Origin: Schoenoplectus triqueter
Lineage: Eukaryota > Streptophyta > Magnoliopsida > Poales > Cyperaceae
Direction: 5' to 3'
Assembly: GCA_964058805.1 (NCBI GenBank)
Contig: CAXKVV010000062.1
Location: 124,001 to 188,000, forward strand
Length of the DNA: 64,000 nucleotides
A program made the translations under genes and the position numbers. Positions 22,693-34,000 of the stretch are shown here, piece by piece. The notes beneath the pieces are model-generated. The model had not been told where the DNA came from. It searched no databases and saw only the letters and a list, made by a program, of their open reading frames with translations. How positions within the stretch are numbered: the first letter of the stretch is position 1; every line of letters starts with the position of its first letter.

Positions 22693-23387
22693 TGTTAGTT
22701 TTTGAACTACTCGTTCCTTTGGAACTGTCCTAAGATATATCCCGAACTCTTTGAACTCGAAATACAATCCCGAGGTCTGACACAGGTGTTCACTCTCTAT
22801 CGCTCAAGAACAGGTGACGATATTTAAAGAGGAAATAAGATACATTTCTCAATCTGACAGAAGGGAGAGAGATTGCCCGGAAGCAGTTTTTCTATTAACT
22901 CAAAAGTTACAGATACAAATGTTTTATCTCTCTCTTTTTGGGAGCTTACACTACTCCTCTATTTATAGCACTCAGTGCATTAATTGCACCGGCCTACCTA
23001 TACAATATCTACTCCTAGTTATTCTAGCCTAGATACATGACATTAAATGTCTAGTCACACTTCTGTCACTTCTTCTGTTGCTCTCATCAGTTATCTTTGA
23101 CACATACGGCAGATGTTAGAAGTGTCATGTTCATCATTGGAGTAAGGACTTCTTCCCGAGCTGTTACGCTCTGATCCATCTCGAGCTTCGCTTTTGTCTT
23201 CAGCTCTTCAAGCTCCTCTTCTCGAGCTTCTTTCTCGAGCTGATCTTCTCGAACTTTCTCCTCGAGCTTCCTACTTGAACTTTATTCTCGAGCTTCCTGC
23301 TGGAGATTTCTTTTCGAGCTTCTTTCTCGAACTAATTTTCTCGAGCTATCTTCTCGAACTGAGACTTGGAAGTTATAATTTCCAACA
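22693..23387 (-). repeat. 5' LTR of gag-only Copia-type element
   Basis: This 695 bp copy adjoins the primer-binding site and so is the promoter-bearing LTR. It shares long identical stretches with the left copy but differs at many sites, including small deletions in the CTCGAG-rich part. Confidence 0.9.
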
Positions 23388-23392
23388 AAAAC
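23388..23392. repeat. Target duplication AAAAC, right copy
   Basis: Exact match to 20239-20243. Confidence 0.9.
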
Positions 23393-23867
23393 ATGATCAA
23401 TAGAATCGAAATTATAGAAAGAGTAAGCAAGGTTCATCGGTTCATGTACAAAATACAACAGCTCTCTGCATCATTTTCGTAATTTTTATAAGAGAAAAGT
23501 TTCTATACCCCAAACTCTATATCCCAATCTGTACACCCAAATGATTAACGGTCTAATGTCATTGACACATTTAAAGCAATTCAAAATCATTACAAAATAT
23601 ACGATAATTTTCCCCTCTTCCTCCGCCTCTTTCATTATCTGGCGATTTCTCATCCTCCTCGATAATTTGTCATTTTTAACTGGCGATTTCAAACGGTGAT
23701 TTTACTGGCGACTCGATTTCTCCTCCAACGATTTCATCCTCTGGCGATTCTCCTTCAGCTATTTGATCCTCTGGAGATTTCTCTTCCAGCTTCCTCTGGC
23801 GATTTCTCCTCCAGCCTTTAGCCATATATTCCCCATTGGTATCGTCTCTATTTCTTAATTAAATTAA
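23393..23867 (+). promoter_or_regulatory. Upstream region and leader of the ARM-repeat gene
   Basis: The last 230 bases contain about seven drifting copies of a CTGGCGATTTCTCCTCCAGC-like unit, C/T-rich as plant 5' leaders often are. No clear TATA box was fixed. The rest is AT-rich intergenic DNA. Confidence 0.35.
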
Positions 23868-24119
23868 ATGACTGAGTCTGAGATGAAGACACTAACCGAG
23901 AGGTTATGGTCACCTGATAAGGTCCAGAGGATTGCTGCTACCAAGGATGTTCGCCGGCTCACTAGGACCTCGCTAGAGCACAGGCGTGCTATATCCTATA
24001 CCATGGGGCCCCTCCTGCACTTGCTATCCTACGCTTCCTCCACAGAGCGTGAAGGTGAAGAGGAAGAGGCATACGCTGCCATGTTAGCTATACTCAATCT
24101 CGATGTCAAAGATGACATG
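23868..24119 (+). pseudogene. ARM-repeat protein, 5' part, abutting a retrotransposon
   Basis: The frame opens at 23868 (MTESEMKTLTERLWSPDK) and runs 84 codons to the retrotransposon edge. It shows an armadillo-type pattern: AATKDVRRLTRTSLEHRRAI, then a GPLLHLLS helix, an acidic loop and EAYAAMLAILNLDVKDD. This resembles the start of plant ARM proteins related to U-box ligases (At4g16490 type), which run to several hundred residues. The insertion begins right after GACATG. The original DNA read ACATGTGTGTATG, so a donor AT|GTGTGT may have ended the exon exactly there. No further ARM coding was found for 2.5 kb beyond the element at 35821, so the gene appears to be a 5' fragment. It could instead have a distant next exon that I missed. 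Confidence 0.6.
24115..24119. repeat. Target duplication ACATG, left copy
   Basis: ACATG occurs immediately before the left LTR and again at 35821-35825 immediately after the right LTR. Confidence 0.92.
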
Positions 24120-26518
24120 TGTAAAACCCTATAAAATAAAAATAATAATATATTAAATAATATATGATTATACAAAATATGAGAAAATACAAATAATAAA
24201 ATTAAATTTGTTGATAGTTAATTAATGAAAAATATATATATATATATATATTGAATTAATGAAATATAGGTTCAAGAAGAAAATATCAATTAAATAATGG
24301 AATATCTAATTAATAAAAATCAAAGGTTAAGATTTAATTTAAGAATATGAATTTATTTGAATTGACGAGAGTTAATAATCAAATTAATAGAAAATTTAAT
24401 AAATTATTCAATTGAAAATTTTGAGAAGGAAATTATCGCGCGACTGCTCGCACAACTTCTGCCGCAAAAAAATTGAGTCCCAGACCCGTACTTTCACTCC
24501 TCATTTTTCTCTCCCACGCCGATATCGTCCCATCACTCAATTCCATTTTTTTCCCCTTCCGTGACCCTCTGGCCCTCTCCTGTCCTATCTGTCCACCACT
24601 TGTTCCTAAATCCCTTACTTGATAGCTTTGTCCATCTCTCCCGTTACCTCACCCCCTACTCCCATTCTCATGTTTCCCCTTCACTCCCCATATGCTCCAT
24701 TACAACCCCAGTGCGCAAAAAAGAACAACCTCCCTCTCTTATCGAGTTCTTCATCCAAGCTCTGCACCGTTGCTTTGGCCCTCGCACGACCACCGACCGT
24801 GTGCCTCGCCTCTGCGCCATCTCCCATCATCGACGTCGCCTTCCACAAGCCCTCCTCCTCTCAAACCTCGATCACCACACCAATGAGGGCGAGACCGAGC
24901 AAGCCGCCGTCAGGCACTCCACCCTCTGTCACTGACCTCGCAGCAGGGGTGGAACCCATGAGGCAAGGGAGGCACAGCTGTCTTCGCCTCTTCTCTCCGA
25001 CAACCACCTAAACACCTCCCTACCTTCCGCTTCCTGCTCGCTGGTCAGCGCATGCCTTCCTCTCCCATGTCTGGTAATCTCTGTCTTTTTCCCTTTCCAG
25101 TAGTGTGGGCTGTGCACCGGCTGAGCCGCGCCCTTGATGCTTGTGATGTGGTTTGTATTACCAGTACCAGTGAAGCTTGTGCTTATCTGACCTGTGCCTT
25201 ACCTGTTTCGTTATTCTGGTAAACACTAGCTGAAACCTTGTCATTTGTTGTTTGCTTCCTTGATCGTATTGATTGATGCTTAGTTTGGGGACACCCCTTG
25301 GTTCTTAGAACTCACCAAAACTTTGGTGTAGTCCGGGACTGAGGCTGTGTCTGAGAATTAGCTGCTAAGACTATTTTGTATCTCCTAGATTGTTGCTCTG
25401 CTTTGTTGATTTGTTGTAGTTCTTTTCTGACATTGGTATGCTTTTGTTGGCCTTGTTTCTTTTATTTGTTATACCGACATGTGCTTGTAATCCTTACTTG
25501 GGTAGCTGGTATTATTCTGTGGCCTTATATGTTCTGTTACTGGTCCCATTATGTTGGTTTTGCTACTAAAACGATTTCTTATCCCTTGGTTTGTGCTATA
25601 CGAGGTTGGTCCATATGTGGGTTGAGTTGTCTTGTATTTTCTACTTGCTTGTTGCTTGTGAAGTGATTGTCAAGTTAGGCTTATAGGAAGAAAATTCAAA
25701 GATAAACCAAATCTAAAATAGGTTTATATTATGTAGCAGGATTAGCATAACAAAAGCCATATTGGGCTAACCAAGTTATTAAGTGAAAATTAACATCTAA
25801 ATTTGAGATTTAGCTAGAATAAATTAATGCTCAATAATAAAAGGTCCCAAAGTTTTAAACTCCAAATACGATTGACAAATTAAAAACATTAATATAATTA
25901 GTGAGTTTATTTGAGTTATTTTAATTTATAATTATACAAGTATTTAAGTATATGTGCTTTTAAATAATATAATTGTAATATTTATAGTAATCTAAATGTC
26001 TAATTATCCAATACATAAATAAAACAATTGGATGATAAATTATTAAAATAAGTAAACAAGTATATTTAATTATATAATAATAAATAGTTAATTAATTTTA
26101 GAACTACAAAAGTTACACTAAAATGAGTACGAAATACTTAACTTCTCAAAGATAAATTAATGATGAAATTATGCATACGTAAAAATATATGTTCCTATTA
26201 GATATAACATAATTCATGACGTTTATAATAATATGCGCAAAATAAAATATATAAATTACTATTATAATAAATAAACTTGTAATCTTCACATTAATAAAAT
26301 TAATTGACTACATATATCTTCACATTAACAAACCTACTAATCACATTTAATATTTAGTGCTAGTTCGTAAGTTATATACGTTAAAGTATATCCTGATAGA
26401 AATAATAAAATAAAAACCTTTAATTTAATTTGTGTTTAATTGATTTTCTTTTCTTTTATTTTCTTTTCTAAGATTTATAAGAAAATAATTAGGATATAGT
26501 AGTTAATTAAGTTATAAA

Positions 26519-26860
26519 ATATATATTAATCAATTTCTCTGTTTTAAATAATAAGTAATATAATAATAACAACTTTAAAATATATATTGATCAATTTCTC
26601 TATTTAAATAGTTAGATAATATTAAATAAGTATATAAATATATATTAATCAATTTCTCTATTTTAATAATTGAATAATATTAATTAATATATATAAATAC
26701 CTATTAATCAATTTCTCTATTTAATAATAGAATAATATTAATAAATGTATAAACATATAAATATATATTAATCAATTTCTCTATTTTTAATAAGAATAAT
26801 ATTAATTGTATAATATTATGTATTAATCAATTTCTCTATTTCTAATAATTAATTATCCTA
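26519..26860. repeat. Tandem array in LTR, about 58 bp x 6 (copy 1)
   Basis: The phrase TATTAATCAATTTCTCTATT recurs six times at about 55-62 bp intervals. The second LTR holds the same array at about 33485-33827. Confidence 0.85.
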
Positions 26861-27335
26861 ATTATAATTAAATTAGTTGAGTGATAACATTAAGCTAACT
26901 TAATTAATCTAAGTAAATTAAGTAAATTACATTAATTAAAATAAATATAATCTTAAAACATGAACATAAATAATAATGCTCCCGTCTCCGAGTCTGGTAT
27001 ACCCTGACCTAACCAGACCCAACGCGAATAGGATACTCGTCAATTTAATTTATTTTGACTTTATAGGTTCTCAAAAATATCTTGACGACCCGACAATCAA
27101 GTACGCTCAGGATGAGACGGTTGACGAGATCGTGCGCCCTACCGGAGACTGAGCAATCAGACGTTATCAGCCTTGCCAAAATATTCATGTGCGGATTGCA
27201 CTGAGATTTATGATTTCTTAGGATATGACTTTAAATTATATATTTTTTTTTTGATATTGAAACTTGTTCATATCATCCGCATTTCATTTTATATGCATTT
27301 CATTTTGATCATTAATTAAATTAATACTTAAAGTT

Positions 27336-27575
27336 AATTAGTTGTAGGATAAATTATCCTAGATGGAGTAATTAGTATTTAATAATTTAATATAATTAGT
27401 TATATGATAGATTATCCTAGATAGAGTAATTAGTATTTGATAATTTAATATAATTAGTTATAGGATAGATTATCCTAGATAGAGTAAGTAGTATTTAATA
27501 ATTTAATATAATTAGTTACATGATAGATTATCTTAGATAGAGTAATTAGTATTTAATAATCTATATTAGTATTAA
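27336..27575. repeat. Tandem array in LTR, about 60 bp x 4 (copy 1)
   Basis: The unit contains ATAGATTATCCTAGATAGAG and TAATTAGTATTTAATAATTT. The second LTR holds the same array at about 34303-34542. Confidence 0.85.
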
Positions 27576-28777
27576 TTAGGTACCTTAAAATTTTATCATG
27601 TAAATAATGTGATTTTTATTAACTGGATTGTTATATTGATCAAAATAGACTTAATCGAGTTATCACTAAATTGAATTTGCATATTATCTGTTTTCTATAA
27701 TTTGTATGTTGTTCTGAAACTCAAGGAAGATTTTAAGTTAAAAATGAATATCCAAATTTGGGGTTCGGGAAGAGTGTCAGTACTGGCTCGATTTCATAGT
27801 AAAATACACTTTAAATTTATTATTGAGGAGCTATTCCGTGGTTACAGTGATTATTTTATCACTTTATATTTAGCAGTGACTATTTTGTCACTTTATATTT
27901 ATTCGTGATTGATTCACTTCATTTCATATTATTTTCGGATAGTCTCCTTCAATTTGAATTATATATTGATAAAAATCGAGTCGTTGTTCGTTTCATTATA
28001 GTAAGGGACTGAGCGGGATAAATTAGGGATGGTTTTGATAGTGAATGACACTCTCTTCTATAGAGCGGGCTCTCATCTATAGAGCACTGGTTGAGGTCGG
28101 TTCTTTCTGAAAAGAATTTATCCCGCAAAGTCATTTATGTGATATGGGAGTTTGAACTTGTACCTATTATATTATAATATCTGAGAATGATTCATTTTGG
28201 GTTTATCCTTGATTTAAATTATTCATGACATTCAAGTAGTGCATTTTTATAAATCTCTTTCGGGTTCTTTTTATACCACACTAAAATATGATTAAATCAA
28301 TTTTGATATTTAAACTGAAATAAAATTATGTACTTATATGTTGCTACTATATTTATTATAAAAATAAATTTTTAATGGTTTTAAGTCTAAGCCTAGAGAT
28401 TTATAACATCTCGGTGCTGGACCTAAAACCGCACTGAGTGATTTATCACTCACGTTTCCACGGTGGTTGTGGGGTCCAGGTTTTACAGGAGCGGGATCAA
28501 GTTTTTGATGAGAGTGCTAGGTGCAGTCCTGCGTGGTGACAGAGATGCTTCGCCGTTTCCGCATGTGAGCAGGGTAGTGGATTAGGATCTATCGGGTTTC
28601 GAGTTTTATTTATTCTTTTGGGTTTTCTTTGAGAGATTTTGCTGCCCATTCCGATGGAGCTAGCCCCGCCTATGCAGGCGTTGTATACTCTTTGTTCATT
28701 CTGGACTGTATGGTTTTGTATTATTATTATTGTTTTGTTTATTGTGATATTGGTCTTATTTTATTCATTTAGCCTTT

Positions 28778-28803
28778 CGTACGCACGTCTCGTCGTGCGT
28801 ACG
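28778..28803 (+). other. Perfect 10 bp hairpin near the LTR end
   Basis: CGTACGCACG and CGTGCGTACG flank the loop TCTCGT. The same hairpin occurs in the right LTR at 35745-35770. It is near the 3' end of the LTR, so it should lie in the element's RNA, possibly in U5. A role in packaging or priming is only a guess. Confidence 0.75.
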
Positions 28804-28861
28804 TGGCGGGATTAAGCACCCCTGATCCGTTTTAATATTTCTGGGGTGTGACATCCTTCGG

Positions 28862-28873
28862 TGGTATCAGAGC
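28862..28873 (+). other. Primer-binding site (initiator tRNA-Met)
   Basis: TGGTATCAGAGC lies eight bases after the 5' LTR and matches the complement of the 3' end of initiator tRNA-Met. Confidence 0.9.
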
Positions 28874-31065
28874 ATGGATTTTATAATCCGATTTCATATA
28901 GCCATGCTAGGGTAACATCTACGAAAAATCCCGAAGATATGAATAAATAAACAAAACAGTAATATGTACTTGACATAGGTCTGTGAGGGGTATGTCTAGG
29001 AGTATTGGGGCTAGTGTTGCACGTTAGTACACGCGTGACTTCGCTGTCCCTACGGATCCCACCACTCGGACGTGATAAAACTTAATAAATACATTACAAA
29101 CAGTTTAATAATATAGATTTTGATAACTTAAATTGCATTTACTTTTCCCAGATTTTCATTTTCCGCCTCGGCCTGATTTTCTAACAAAAACAACAGCATA
29201 AATTATATATATATAATACAATAATATTGCAAAATTGATAGAACTAATAAGAATATAAAATTTTAAATTGAAGTATAATAATAAGCTATAGTTTCTTCAG
29301 TTAATGATAATTTTATGCGCTCTCATAAAATTTTCTAATTGAGTTAAACCTAATGGATTTAGTATCAGCCTAATTGGTTTAGGACGCTGAAATATTTTCT
29401 ATAGAATATTTAAAATGACAATCATAGTCAAAATAAAAAAAAATAATAAATAATAGGTACGATTTAAATGACAAAACTAAAAGAAGGGACCTCCTCATAG
29501 AAAATCCAAATTGGAAATAAATAGGAGTCCGTAGGACAATAAAATTCAACCAACAATCAAATGACTATAAGGAAAAATATTAATATGCCGCTATCATAAC
29601 GAAATAATATAGCACATGAATATGATTAATGTAAATTTCACTTATAAATAATGAGGTATTTATGCTACATCATTAACAAGAGTATAATCATAGCCTCAAA
29701 TAAGGGTTAATTAGTTTAAATCTCTATATAAGCATTAGACATGTTCCTGTAACAACACGAACAATAAAATGTTATAAGTGATAACACAAACCAAGAGACG
29801 CACTAAGAATCTTTAAATTTAAAATCACAAATCAGAACAAAAATGAACTTAACACCACTTCGAACAATCAACATTTAAAGTCAGTAAGTAAAATCAGGTA
29901 CATAAAACATATTCAAAGATCGAATTAAAAATTCTCAAGAGATGAATAATCTACATTCAAGTTAAACAATCAAAACAAAACACTTAATCAACTGAAAGGC
30001 AATTAAATAACAAGAAATATGTCACGAAGTTAATGACAAATACTAATTAACATTAAATTAAAGGAATAATATTTATAACGAAATCTAAAATATGAAAGTC
30101 AAACCCGTATCTTAATACGAAATAATAAAATAAAATAAAATAAGATATAATAATAATAATAACAATTTAATGTATTGAAATTTGATGAAATAATTAACAA
30201 CACTAATAATAAATATAACGATAATAATAACAGGAATAATGTTAATTACTTAAGAAAATAAAGGAACAAAGGAGTATAAAAAAAAAGGGAAAAGAAAAAA
30301 AAGGAGATAAATAAGTAAATAATATCCCAGCTTGACTAATTTAACAAAATTTCTAACTTAATAAAATTGTCAAGATAATGATGATTAACAAGATTAATAG
30401 CCTCAATGAAATAAAATATGAATCCGCCGTAGAACTTTCAACCCACATAACTAAGAAATAAACGATTATTTAAACAATTAAATTCCTTAAAGCACCATAA
30501 AGGTACATATACATACTTAATTAAACATAAATATAGGTGCATATAGATAAAATGTAGATATGGACGTATACTTATATGAACCAACATGATGCTAATCAAA
30601 TAACATAACCCAAACAAAATACCACCAAGCTAAAAAGATATATTTCAAAATATTTATCAGGATATTGCATTGCACATACTGAAAAAGAATTTATGAACAT
30701 TATTTCAATCTATATAAGTATATCATGATAACCATAAATTTAAAAGTTATAATAACTATAAATCTAATTCAAACAAATGAACTAATCAAATCTCTTTATA
30801 TTAGAGGCGACACATGACACATTTGATTTCCAAATAAATAAATATATATATATATATATATATATTTGAATAGCGTTCAATAAAATAAATGAAAATAAAA
30901 TAACAATAATAAAGTAGAACTATTGAAATTAATTAGAGTATACAAAGTACAACTAACAAATCAACGATATAGCCCTTCAGAATAAATTTAGCAACATTGA
31001 CCAACAATAAAATAAAATTTTCATCACTTCCACTTAGACGTTCGTTTCGTGGACGAAACGACTTT

Positions 31066-31080
31066 TTAAGGGGGGTTGGA
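31066..31080 (+). other. Polypurine tract
   Basis: AAGGGGGGTTGGA directly precedes the 3' LTR, as needed to prime plus-strand synthesis. Confidence 0.8.
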
Positions 31081-34000
31081 TGTACAACCCTATAAAATAA
31101 AAATAATAATATATTAAATAATATATGATTATACAAAATATGAGAAAATACAAATAATAAAATTAAATTTGTTGATAGTTAATTAATGAAAAATATATAT
31201 ATATATATATATATATATTGAATTAATGAAATATAGGTTCAAGAAGAAAATATCAATTAAATAATGGAATATCTAATTAATAAAAATCAAAGGTTAAGAT
31301 TTAATTTAAGAATATGAATTTATTTGAATTGACGAGAGTTAATAATCAAATTAATAGAAAATTTAATAAATTATTCAATTGAAAATTTTGAGAAGGAAAT
31401 TATCGCGCGACTGCTCGCACAACTTCTGCCGCAAAAAAATTGAGTCCCAGACCCGTACTTTCACTCCTCATTTTTCTCTCCCACGCCGATATCGTCCCAT
31501 CACTCAATTCCATTTTTTTCCCCTTCCGTGACCCTCTGGCCCTCTCCTGTCCTATCTGTCCACCACTTGTTCCTAAATCCCTTACTTGATAACTTTGTCC
31601 ATCTCTCCCGTTACCTCACCCCCTACTCCCATTCTCATGTTTCCCCTTCACTCCCCATATGCTCCATTACAACCCCAGTGCGCAAAAAGGAACAACCTCC
31701 CTCTCTTATCGAGTTCTTCATCCAAGCTCTGCACCGTTGCTTTGGCCCTCGCACGACCACCGACCGTGTGCCTCGCCTCTGCGCCATCTCCCATCATCGA
31801 CGTCGCCTTCCACAAGCCCTCCTCCTCTCAAACCTCGATCACCACACCAATGAGGGCGAGACCGAGCAAGCCGCCGTCAGGCACTCCACCCTCTGTCACT
31901 GACCTTGCAGCAGGGGTGGAACCCATGAGGCAAGGGAGGCACAGCTGTCTTCGCCTCTTCTCTCCGACAACCACCTAAACACCTCCCTACCTTCCGCTTC
32001 CTGCTCGCTGGTCAGCGCATGCCTTCCTCTCCCATGTCTGGTAATCTCTGTCTTTTTCCCTTTCCAGTAGTGTGGGCTGTGCACCGGCTGAGCCGCGCCC
32101 TTGATGCTTGTGATGTGATTTGTATTACCAGTACCAGTGAAGCTTGTGCTTATCTGACCTGTGCCTTACCTGTTTCGTTATTCTGGTAAACACTAGCTGA
32201 AACCTTGTCATTTGTTGTTTGCTTCCTTGATCGTATTGATTGATGCTTAGTTTGGGGACACCCCTTGGTTCTTAGAACTCACCAAAACTTTGGTGTAGTC
32301 CGGGACTGAGGCTGTGTCTGAGAATTAGCTGCTAAGACTATTTTGTATCTCCTAGATTGTTGCTCTGCTTTGTTGATTTGTTGTAGTTCTTTTCTGACAT
32401 TGGTATGCTTTTGTTGGCCTTGTTTCTTTTATTTGTTATACCGACATGTGCTTGTAATCCTTACTTGGGTAGCTGGTATTATTCTGTGGCCTTATATGTT
32501 CTGTTACTGGTCCCATTATGTTGGTTTTGCTACTAAAACGATTTCTTATCCCTTGGTTTGTGCTATACGAGGTTGGTCCATATGTGGGTTGAGTTGTCTT
32601 GTATTTTCTACTTGCTTGTTGCTTGTGAAGTGATTGTCAAGTTAGGCTTATAGGAAGAAAATTCAAAGATAAACCAAATCTAAAATAGGTTTATATTATG
32701 TAGCAGGATTAGCATAACAAAAGCCATATTGGGCTAACCAAGTTATTAAGTGAAAATTAACATCTAAATTTGAGATTTAGCTAGAATAAATTAATGCTCA
32801 ATAATAAAAGGTCCCAAAGTTTTAAACTCCAAATACGATTGACAAATTAAAAACATTAATATAATTAGTGAGTTTATTTGAGTTATTTTAATTTATAATT
32901 ATACAAGTATTTAAGTATATGTGCTTTTAAATAATATAATTGTAATATTTATAGTAATCTAAATGTCTAATTATCCAATACATAAATAAAACAATTGGAT
33001 GATAAATTATTAAAATAAGTAAACAAGTATATTTAATTATATAATAATAAATAGTTAATTAATTTTAGAACTACAAAAGTTACACTAAAATGAGTACGAA
33101 ATACTTAACTTCTCAAAGATAAATTAATGATGAAATTATGCATACGTAAAAATATATGTTCCTATTAGATATAACATAATTCATGACGTTTATAATAATA
33201 TGCGCAAAATAAAATATATAAATTACTATTATAATAAATAAACTTGTAATCTTCACATTAATAAAATTAATTGACTACATATATCTTCACATTAACAAAC
33301 CTACTAATCACATTTAATATTTAGTGCTAGTTCGTAAGTTATATACGTTAAAGTATATCCTGATAGAAATAATAAAATAAAAACCTTTAATTTAATTTGT
33401 GTTTAATTGATTTTCTTTTCTTTTATTTTCTTTTCTAAGATTTATAAGAAAATAATTAGGATATAGTAGTTAATTAAGTTATAAAATATATATTAATCAA
33501 TTTCTCTGTTTTAAATAATAAGTAATATAATAATAACAACTTTAAAATATATATTGATCAATTTCTCTATTTAAATAGTTAGATAATATTAAATAAGTAT
33601 ATAAATATATATTAATCAATTTCTCTATTTTAATAATTGAATAATATTAATTAATATATATAAATACCTATTAATCAATTTCTCTATTTAATAATAGAAT
33701 AATATTAATAAATGTATAAACATATAAATATATATTAATCAATTTCTCTATTTTTAATAAGAATAATATTAATTGTATAATATTATGTATTAATCAATTT
33801 CTCTATTTCTAATAATTAATTATCCTAATTATAATTAAATTAGTTGAGTGATAACATTAAGCTAACTTAATTAATCTAAGTAAATTAAGTAAATTAAATT
33901 AATTAAAATAAATATAATCTTAAAACATGAACATAAATAATAATGCTCCCGTCTTCGAGTCTGGTATACCCTGACCTAACCAGACCCAACGCGAATAGGA

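Larger units (their letters stand above)
20244..23387 (-). mobile_element. Gag-only Copia-type LTR retrotransposon (TR-GAG type)
   Basis: The element is complete in outline: LTRs of 693 and 695 bp starting TGTTRG and ending CAACA on the plus strand, 5 bp target duplications, a primer-binding site, a polypurine tract and a gag gene. It reads on the minus strand. The interior is only about 1.75 kb and has no protease, integrase, reverse transcriptase or RNase H. Non-autonomous elements that keep LTRs and gag alone have been described in plants as TR-GAG. Both LTRs are clearly diverged from each other, so the insertion is not recent. It would need enzymes from a related autonomous Copia element. 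Confidence 0.88.
24120..28853 (+). repeat. 5' LTR of LARD-type element (4734 bp)
   Basis: The LTR begins TGTAAAACCCTATAAAAT and ends CTGGGGTGTGACA. From about 24430 to 25680 it is GC- and pyrimidine-rich and holds several open frames of 60-130 codons that recur in the other LTR; none has a recognisable domain. A TA microsatellite lies near 24234. Two internal tandem arrays and a hairpin are listed separately. Confidence 0.93.
28854..31080 (+). other. Non-coding interior of the LARD-type element
   Basis: The first 300 bases include leader-like sequence after the primer-binding site. The rest is very AT-rich with no frame of note. The final 70 bases (TTCGTGGACGAAACGACT and on) look like the 3' tail of a Gypsy pol gene. 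Confidence 0.8.

Noticed and set aside
24561..25011. Two overlapping frames of 124 and 130 codons in the LTR, repeated at 31528-31978, as genes
   Set aside because: They overlap each other in different frames, lack domains, and are alike in both LTRs only because the LTRs are young. Kept as a finding, not as genes.
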